Source of the DNA: Theodoxus fluviatilis
Taxonomy: Eukaryota; Mollusca; Gastropoda; Cycloneritida; Neritidae
Assembly (NCBI GenBank): GCA_034096865.1
Contig: JAWQFJ010014397.1
Span: 27,501 to 40,572, forward strand
DNA length: 13,072 bases
Direction: 5' to 3'
The notes beneath the pieces were generated by a model, which saw only the letters and a list, made by a program, of their open reading frames with translations, made no database searches and was not told the origin of the DNA. Made by a program: the position numbers and the translations under genes. Positions 7,647-13,072 of the stretch are shown piece by piece (within the stretch, counting starts at the first letter, position 1; each line of letters begins with the position of its first letter).

Positions 7647-8872
7647 CTGCAAGAAATGGACAAACTCAGTTATGGCACATAAACACAGAATGGCACAAGA
7701 AATATGGTGCATAGAGAGATGTTGAATAAATGCTTTAAAAAATAAATAAAGTTTGAACAAAAACTTTGGAAACATTCCGTGTAGTGCAAAGGAACAAATT
7801 GAGAGAGTACTTCAATGATCCAGGTGTAAACATCTTGGAGGATCTGAGCTGGGCAGAGAAAAAGAAAATCCTTGATCAACAAGATTTTTAACTTTTCCCC
7901 CATCTCTCCCGCCCCTGGGGTTGAACTACGGCACAGCGCCTCGCTACAAAGCCCAACGCCTTAGCATACTGGACCATCTACACCTCCTAAAAAAGAGGCT
8001 ATCAATAGCCCAGCAGAGGCTTCGGGTTGGCTTTGAACTCAAGAGGGCACAAGGGGAGAGCAGTGGGATGTGAGCTGCCAGGATCTTTATTTTGACATAC
8101 ACTATACACCATGGATACTGGGAAGATCCCATGGATATCACAACTTTCGTTCTTGTTGGCACGTCTAGACGTTTAGATGTCAAAATAAAGATCCTGGCAG
8201 CTCCCATCCCGGTGCTCTCCCCTTGTGCCCTCTTGAGTTCAAAGCCAATCTGAAGCCTCTGCTGGGCTTTTGATAGCCTCTTTTTAGGAGGTGTAGATGG
8301 TCCAGTATGCTAAGGCGTTTGGCTTAGCAGCGAGACGCTGTGCCGTGGTTCAATCCCAGGGGCGGGAGAGATGGGGGAAAAGTTTAAAAATCTTGTTGAT
8401 CAAGGATCTTGAGATTTTGTAAACATTTTCCATCAGGAAAATCCCTGCAATCCTTATAATTCAGGACATACAACTTAAAAATAACTTTCAACCCAACTGT
8501 TTTCCCATTCCAAATATCATGTGATCTGTTCAAATGAACATTCAAGACAAATTATCCTAATGGAAGGGAGGTAGCAATTGTATGGAGTGATGGGGACAGG
8601 AAAAGGATTTGAGAGAGGAAGAATAAGAGTAACACTCTTCTACATGTTAAACCTAGTAACACATATGACACCATCAGGTGCAATATTCTTCTCCTTCTCC
8701 AACACTTTCATTCTAAAAATGTCACATTGATAACGTAGTTGACAATGACAACAATAAATCTAAATTGAATGACCTTTACAAGTTCCTGCAACATAAGGAA
8801 ATTTTCTACTGGAAAGCTTCTGTGGTCACCGGTTCCTTCAACTGATCTGTCGGCATAGCAACCAGTACTTAC
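7647..8872 (-). other. intron w6-w7, hosting a long inverted repeat
   Basis: This is a 1,226-bp phase-2 intron with donor GTAAGT and acceptor TTTCTTGCAG. About 44 percent of it is the inverted-repeat element at 7868-8407. The remainder (7647-7867 and 8408-8872) is unique AT-rich sequence in which I see nothing. Confidence 0.75.
7868..8407. mobile_element. 540-bp inverted-repeat (foldback/MITE-like) element with tRNA-like boxes
   Basis: Two arms of about 231 bp, 7868-8098 and 8177-8407, are reverse complements with only scattered differences. They flank a 78-bp centre. The outer ends begin ATCCTTGATCAACAAGATTT and its mirror. In the right arm, TGGTCCAGTATG (8298-8309) resembles a polymerase III A box and GGTTCAATCC (8347-8356) fits the B-box consensus closely, with spacing like a tRNA-derived SINE. 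The left arm carries a diverged mirror copy. The centre contains the 12-bp palindrome ACGTCTAGACGT (8161-8172). No transposase is present, so it would be non-autonomous. It could instead be two SINEs in opposite orientation. I see no clear target-site duplication. Confidence 0.7.
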
Positions 8873-8934
8873 TCTCTGAGGCGCCGAAGCTCTTCGTCCA
8901 TGGTACGTCGTTCCTCCTGGAAGTCGTGCAATTC
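8873..8934 (-). CDS. ROCK: ROCK exon w6: coiled coil
   Basis: This is a short 62-base exon encoding 20 residues (E-L-H-D-F-Q-E-E-R-R onward) plus two bases of an Asp codon completed by w7. The acceptor is CACTTCAG|GAA and the donor is AGAGA|GTAAGT, a near-consensus site. It aligns with the vertebrate segment around EMKMNLEKQNAELRKERQD. Counted from here to the YFS motif in w7, the length is identical to the vertebrate protein (43 residues), which supports the chosen borders. Confidence 0.83.
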
Positions 8935-9113
8935 CTGAAGTGAGAAAGTCAGCCCTGGTGTCAATTAACTACAGTATCTCCCCTTGGAGCATGGACACAA
9001 GTGTACGATTTCCCAATGTTACAGTTCTACTTATGCACATTTAGAGAAATGAATCATACTGTGGCAGTAGATTGCATGAGGAAAGATTTATCTTCATTGA
9101 AATGCTGTTTTTG

Positions 9114-9153
9114 GCAGAGTCTGCAAAACACTTGCAGAGTCTGCAAAACACTT
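9114..9153. repeat. 20-bp perfect tandem duplication
   Basis: The 20-base unit GCAGAGTCTGCAAAACACTT occurs twice in a row without mismatch. It lies within intron w5-w6. No function is suggested. Confidence 0.9.
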
Positions 9154-9512
9154 GAAAAGAATGATTCATGACCTAACATGTCACATGACTCAACATCTTC
9201 ATTCAAGACCCTCAGTTTAGTGCATGATATCACACCCTGGCTAGGGAAGAAAAGTGCAAATAGCAGTATGTAGTCAATGGGAGACAAGCAAGACAGAGAG
9301 AGACAATGTTCTGAGAAAACCTAAATCAAGGGAATATGGTACACAAAAAGAGGCTTCATCTAAATATCAGAAAAGTAATGAAGACAGAAACAAGACAAGA
9401 AGGGAAAGACAACACAAGACAAGCAAGAGCCACAGATGAGAAAGGGGAAGGCAGGAATGGCACTTCAGATGGGATGGCACTGGGGGAAAAAATGGGGAGA
9501 GAGAAAGAGAGA

Positions 9513-9587
9513 CAACACCCCCACCCCCGTTCTGACATCACAAATCACAAGGTTTGAGAGCGAGAGAGAAGGAGAGGGGGGGGGGGG

Positions 9588-9625
<38 letters not shown>

Positions 9626-9664
9626 AGAGAGGAGAGAGAGAGAGGAGAGAGAGAGAGACGAGAG

Positions 9665-9715
<51 letters not shown>

Positions 9716-9805
9716 TAAACACCCCCCAAATGACATCACAAACAAGGTTTGGGACATAGAGAGAGAGAGAGAGAGTTGGACTGGGGGGGGGGGGGGGGGG
9801 GGGGG
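9513..9805. repeat. GA microsatellite with two poly-G runs
   Basis: The plus strand holds long (GA)n runs at about 9558-9715 and 9758-9775, and two pure G runs, 13 G at 9576-9588 and 23 G at 9783-9805. In the ROCK transcript this is a CT-rich and poly-C tract starting about 56 bases after the w5 donor. The block has two related modules. Each contains an ACACCCCC stretch, TGACATCACAAA, CAAGGTTTG, a GA tract and, at its right end or inside it, a G run. A segmental duplication followed by repeat expansion would explain this. Homopolymer lengths may be assembly-dependent. Confidence 0.9.
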
Positions 9806-9861
9806 AGGAGAAGAAGAACAGACAAATAACTGCATGTTGAGTGGAAAGGGCAGAAGCTGAC

Positions 9862-9984
9862 CTTAGCACCATGCTTCTCCCTAGCACGAAGCTTGGCCAG
9901 TTCCTGGTCGAGGGACTTGAGGTCGCCCTGCAGCAGGTTGCGGCGCTGCCCTTCCTGGGCCTCCTGTAGTGCCAGATTCTTGGT
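9862..9984 (-). CDS. ROCK: ROCK exon w5: coiled coil near the Shroom-binding region
   Basis: This exon encodes exactly 41 codons, phase 0 at both ends, so it could be skipped without a frameshift. It begins T-K-N-L-A-L-Q-E-A-Q and includes GDLKSLDQELAKLRAREKHG. It aligns with vertebrate ROCK1 around NLTLKIEQETQKRCLTQNDL and the following QQVNTLKMSEKQLKQE. The acceptor is TTTGCAG|ACC and the donor is AAG|GTCAGC. The exon is markedly GC-richer than its introns. The segment lies in the part of the rod just upstream of the vertebrate Shroom-binding interface; that role is known from the family and not visible here. Confidence 0.83.
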
Positions 9985-10770
9985 CTGCAAAGCAAGCACA
10001 CACCATGTACAACATCTTCTCCACACCCCTTAGAACACATCAAGCTTGCACATGGAAGGTCCAAGTGAGCACATACAATAAGGATCACATTACTTCTACA
10101 CCTGTCTCACATGAAATCACAAGCAAGTTAGCAAACAGACGTCTTGTTCAAGTTTGGTCACATCTGGATCTTTTTGTTATCGTTTTGTTTGTGGGGGTTT
10201 TTTGTGTTAGAAAGTGAGAAACAGTCAATAGGTTATGAAACCAAGTTGACTGAGTTCAAATACAGTCCAGCATATGCTTCCAGCAGCACAGCTCTGGAAT
10301 TCTCTGCACAAACTTTCACTGCAGACTTTCCAATCAATCTCAAGCTCCAAAGTAAAAGGCCAGCCCAGACAAAACCACATGTCATTCCATGATCAAGAAG
10401 GAATTAAACTGAATTGAACTGAATCCACTTTTTTTGGCAAGAGAAATAAATTAAGCAGTAATACCTATGTTACATTTAGCCCTTGAACATACACATGAAA
10501 AGACAGAATAGCAATTACAATTTCTTATTGCACAATGTAAAAATTTTCAGTAGAATTTGGCAGTTCAATTTTTTCTGAAAACATTTACACAAACAGAACC
10601 CTTGAAAACCATATGGGGTAGTGACGACCTAAATTCATATGGAAGGGAGTTCCACACTTTAGCACCAGAGTAAGACAGGGAAATTTATGTGAAGCTATTC
10701 AGGATCATGGAACTATTTGGTCAATTTGAGGAGACAGTCCTTGCACCAATGACAGAAGGAGACAACTGAC
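9985..10770 (-). other. intron w4-w5
   Basis: This is a 786-bp phase-0 intron with donor GTCAGT and acceptor TTTGCAG. It is unique AT-rich sequence. There is a short T/G-rich patch near 10175-10203 and no recognisable gene, repeat array or RNA. Confidence 0.75.
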
Positions 10771-10931
10771 CTTCTCATTCTCAACCTTGATCTCATCCTG
10801 AGCCTTGGCAAGGTGCTGCCTGAGCTGGGCCAGGTCCATGCTGAGCTCATTGTTCTTCTTCTCCAATTCCAGCAGTCGGCCCTCTGCCCGCTGTCGTCCA
10901 CTCCTTTCACTCTCCACCTTGGCCTGCAGGT
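10771..10931 (-). CDS. ROCK: ROCK exon w4: coiled coil
   Basis: This exon encodes 53 residues starting L-Q-A-K-V-E-S-E-R and ending K-V-E-N-E-K. The acceptor is CTTCCAG|AC and the donor is GAGAAG|GTCAGT, with phase 0 at the 3' end. Leucines at heptad spacing (RLLELEKKNNELSMDLAQLR) mark a continuous coiled coil. The exon corresponds to the vertebrate ROCK region around TLKQKVENLLLEAEKR to QSQQKINELLKQKD. Identity is modest, as expected for a rod, but length and phase fit with no gap. Confidence 0.83.
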
Positions 10932-11698
10932 CTGGAAGGACATCGCAGTGTTTCAGCATGGAGAAGGAACAGTGCAGAGCTGGCTCATGTCACAGTGTAG
11001 AGTGGTGAGACATTGGATCATGCATTACTCCACAGAGCCATCAGAGATCCATTATATAAAGTCACTATGTCATGTTTTGGTATAGAGTAGTGTACCACAG
11101 AGACAACTTCCACTGCTAAGCAAATCAACACTGGGTGGCAGCCACTACAGGGTATGTGGAGAACAGCCAGTTCAGTCACCCACAGGAGAGAGAAATTCAT
11201 TCCCTGCACTGGGAATCAGCAGTTCTAGTCAGCTTCTGCATCTCCAGTGTATTGTTGTCCATCACACTAAAATGCACTGCAACAATGAAGGAACCTGCCT
11301 AATGCAGTGTTGTGAGGTCAAACCTTGAACAACAAATATATTAGATATTTGTGCATTAGCTTTACCACAGGGGTATTTTTTCTACGTTCTCCTTCATATA
11401 TTTACATGTATCTTATAGGAATTCCTAAAGTGTGTCATCCATGACAGGACTGTCACACACATGCTTCCTTACTGTCAAACACTGGCATTCCAAGTGATGT
11501 GCTCACTGATACTGTTCAGAAACATTTGTTCTGTCATCAATTAAAATTGTTTTGCTGTCATCCTTCTCCCCACATTCATGAACATCATCATCCTCTTCAC
11601 TGTTGTCATCATCGTCCTAAACATTGTTGTAGTCATCAGCATGATAACTGTCATATACATCACCATGTCATGATAGCTGTCATCACCGTCATCTTTAC
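10932..11698 (-). other. intron w3-w4, with degenerate CAT/GTC repeat next to the donor
   Basis: This is a 767-bp phase-1 intron with donor GTAAAG and acceptor TTCCAG. The first about 140 bases after the donor (about 11560-11698) are an imperfect trinucleotide-like run of CAT, GTC and GAT triplets. Read in the sense direction this is open for roughly 50 codons after w3, but it is Met/Thr/Asp-rich and unlike ROCK. Nothing is recognised in the rest. Confidence 0.7.
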
Positions 11699-11842
11699 CT
11701 TTGATAGCACCAAGGTTGGCTTCTTCTGAGGACACCAACATGTTCTTCTTGTCAGCATGGTAACGGGAGACAGTTTCCTTGTGAGCCTTTACCTCAGCCT
11801 CCATGATTCGCTGGAAGTTGTCTCGCTCCAGCTCCACATTGG
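11699..11842 (-). CDS. ROCK: ROCK exon w3: coiled coil
   Basis: This exon encodes 47 residues between split codons, starting N-V-E-L-E-R-D and containing EAEVKAHKETVSRYHADKKN. That stretch aligns with vertebrate ROCK1 around EEAEHKATKARLADKNK. It is a heptad-rich rod with alternating acidic and basic residues. The donor is AAAG|GTAAAG, and the phase-1 G joins AC of w4 to give Asp. The start is inferred at the third AG of TAGAGCCGAG, because only that one keeps phase with w2. The first AG would lengthen the exon by eight bases and break the frame. Confidence 0.8.
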
Positions 11843-12315
11843 CTCGGCTCTACAAGGAAAAGCATGAAGCATTTCACAGTTGTGATGTGGTTGCCTGGGT
11901 CCCAACGTATCTGCCCAAAGGCTTGTTCAGTTTTCAGCCATCACTGTCTGCCACAAAAAACCTCTTCCCTCCCCCTTTGTTTTTACTTCCTCCCCGAGTG
12001 CTACCGAGTCAGTGTCTTTTCCTTCCCCGACCGAACCCTTGTCCATCACACTGTTTCCACATGGTATCAATCAACTGTACTGGCCATCCACTCACCCATC
12101 TAGAGGCCCGTTATACTTTTTCCTACTTATGGTGCATTAGCATATTTCATCCACTGATTCAGCCTTCTGAGTCTCCAAGCATTTGTCTCTCCATTTGTCT
12201 GGCCGTCCAAATGCCCGTGTCTTGTAAGAAAATGCCTGGATGCATGTGTGTGCGCATCTGCGCTTTAGTGCATCTGTGCGCATGTATTTGTCCAGTGTCT
12301 CTCCATCTCTGTCAC
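11843..12315 (-). other. intron w2-w3
   Basis: This is a 473-bp phase-1 intron with a weak donor (GTGACA) and a crowded acceptor. Three AGs occur within 10 bases at 11843-11851, as TAG, GAG and CGAG. A pyrimidine-rich stretch precedes them. The interior has no repeat or coding signal. Short open frames here do not resemble ROCK. Confidence 0.65.
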
Positions 12316-12429
12316 TGTGTTCCTTTTCCAGCTGCACGATGCTGTGCTGAAGTTTCTGCAGTTCCTGGTTGTGTTCCCTCTCCCGGCGAATGTGGGCCTC
12401 GGATTCAGCCTGAAAGCTCTGTATCCGTG
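12316..12429 (-). CDS. ROCK: ROCK exon w2: coiled coil
   Basis: This exon encodes 37 whole residues starting R-I-Q-S-F and ending QLEKEH, between split codons at both ends. The acceptor is TTTTTGCAG|CA. The donor I choose is CACA|GTGACA, which is a weak site. The choice rests on alignment. With this donor and the third of three close AGs at w3, the joined protein reads LEKEHTNVELERD, which matches vertebrate LEKEKSNMEID without a gap, and the exon has exactly the same length as the vertebrate segment counted from the RI pair. Reading past the donor gives a non-ROCK sequence. The only other GT in the exon (ATC|GTGCAG) would remove the conserved LEKE block. Confidence 0.8.
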
Positions 12430-12949
12430 CTGCAAAAACAGATACACACTTGGACTGTTATGTATATCCAGATTCACTCACTCATACAGGCTACACAGAA
12501 ATATTGAAACAACACTGCCAAGAAGTATAAGAAAATCAAAGGTGGGGCACAACAATTTTCCACGTGGGCTGAATAGTGTTTGTTATAACAAAATGAGCAA
12601 TGAGCCTTAAAGTCTTTGAAGAAAATGACATGCTTTGAATATTCTTTATTAAAGGATCATCGAGCAATAGGTCAGTCTGCTAGTCAAACAACTCACTTTT
12701 CTGCAAAGATCATTTACATATCATGACAAAAAGTTTCTGATTCTCAGGCAATGCAGAGACATTACCATCATCAAGGTATAGTTGCAGCCATCTACTAGTC
12801 CTAGGTGAGGTCAGCACACTCAAAAGCTAAATCAGGTTCGAAGATTCTACTTGTTGGAATTTACATCAGACCCAAGTGCACCTGACACCAATGTGATCAA
12901 CGAACACAGCAATAATTCAGACTCGGCATAACTAAAAAGTGGGTCTCAC
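12430..12949 (-). other. intron w1-w2
   Basis: This is a 520-bp phase-1 intron. Its donor is GTGAGA and its acceptor is TTTTTGCAG. I see no coding potential, repeat or RNA gene in it. Its base composition is AT-rich like the other unique introns. Confidence 0.75.
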
Positions 12950-13072
12950 CATTCAGCTCAACCACTTGTTCGTACTCATGCGAGCGCAGGCTTCGCTCTT
13001 GGTCCAGGGCAGACTGCAGGGTGGCAACTTCACGCTCGGTGGCCTGCTTGGCAGCAAGCAGTTCGTGGTAGC
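12950..13072 (-). CDS. ROCK: ROCK exon w1 (5'-truncated by window edge): central coiled coil
   Basis: This is the most upstream piece of the Rho-kinase gene in the window. Its 5' side runs off the end, so the true acceptor is not visible. After two bases of a split codon it encodes 40 residues beginning Y-H-E-L-L and containing the stretch ATLQSALDQERSLRSHEYEQ. This aligns with the vertebrate ROCK1 coiled coil around INLQSALESERRDRTHGSE, which is a close match in a region that usually drifts. There is no domain other than coiled coil, a parallel dimerisation rod. The donor on the minus strand is AATG|GTGAGA, and the exon ends in phase 1. The G joins CA of w2 to give Ala. The kinase domain should lie upstream, outside the window. 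Confidence 0.85.

Larger units (their letters stand above)
8935..9861 (-). other. intron w5-w6
   Basis: This is a 927-bp phase-0 intron with donor GTCAGC and acceptor TCACTTCAG. Its donor-proximal third is the GA / poly-G low-complexity block (CT / poly-C in the transcript), described separately. A 20-bp perfect tandem duplication sits near 9114-9153. The rest is purine-rich unique sequence without coding potential. Confidence 0.75.

Noticed and set aside
7944..8207. 87-codon open frame in the inverted repeat as a transposase remnant
   Set aside because: It shows no motif of any transposase family, and it crosses from one arm of the palindrome into the loop.
8290..8366. A tRNA gene on the plus strand
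   Set aside because: A and B boxes are recognisable, but the acceptor stem and anticodon arm do not pair well, and the sequence is part of a larger palindromic repeat. It is better seen as a tRNA-derived element.
9465..10088. Open frames with long Leu-Ser or Glu-Arg runs
   Set aside because: They are direct translations of the GA/CT microsatellite. The only real coding part is exon w5, inside one of them.
11541..11698. Extension of exon w3 into the following intron (Met/Thr/Asp-rich)
   Set aside because: A good donor (GTAAAG) ends w3 in phase with w4, and the extension has no ROCK similarity and comes from CAT/GTC triplet repeats.

Overview
The window is a piece of an animal nuclear genome. 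It carries one recognisable gene, read on the minus strand: the coiled-coil half of a Rho-associated protein kinase (ROCK), a serine/threonine kinase that acts downstream of RhoA to control actomyosin contraction. Fourteen exons (called w1 to w14 here, in transcription order from position 13072 down to 445) can be joined with canonical GT/AG borders and matching codon phases. They give about 592 consecutive codons. The reading starts in the middle coiled coil, passes the segment that precedes and overlaps the Shroom-binding region, then the Rho-binding domain (w10 to start of w12), then a polar linker, and ends inside the first half of the PH domain. The kinase domain (beyond 13072) and the rest of the PH/C1 module (before position 1) lie outside. 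Homology was judged from remembered vertebrate ROCK1/ROCK2 sequence, not from a search.

Organism: split genes with 0.3-2.4 kb introns, abundant CA and GA microsatellites, a large minisatellite and small palindromic elements point to an invertebrate animal. A lophotrochozoan, perhaps a mollusc, is my best guess, but this is inference. There is no sign of bacterial operons, phage or plasmid genes.

Layout by region. 1-1543: intron, PH exon w14, intron. 1544-3452: exons w13 to w10, with a 220-bp TG/CA tract in the w12-w13 intron. 3453-5850: the largest intron, mostly filled by about 45 tandem copies of a 43-bp unit that reach to within 21 bp of the w9 splice donor. 5851-7646: exons w9, w8 and w7, with a compact cloverleaf-like palindrome cluster in the w8-w9 intron. 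7647-8872: an intron holding a 540-bp near-perfect inverted repeat with tRNA-like promoter boxes. 8873-9984: exons w6 and w5, separated by a GA / poly-G low-complexity block that looks duplicated. 10771-13072: exons w4 to w1.

I found no plus-strand gene, no RNA gene that I would call functional, and no new multi-gene system. The long open frames over the 43-bp array and over the simple repeats are by-products of repeat composition. The parts most worth a second look are the minisatellite against the w9 donor, the inverted-repeat element, the palindrome cluster, and a few protein-level points in ROCK.
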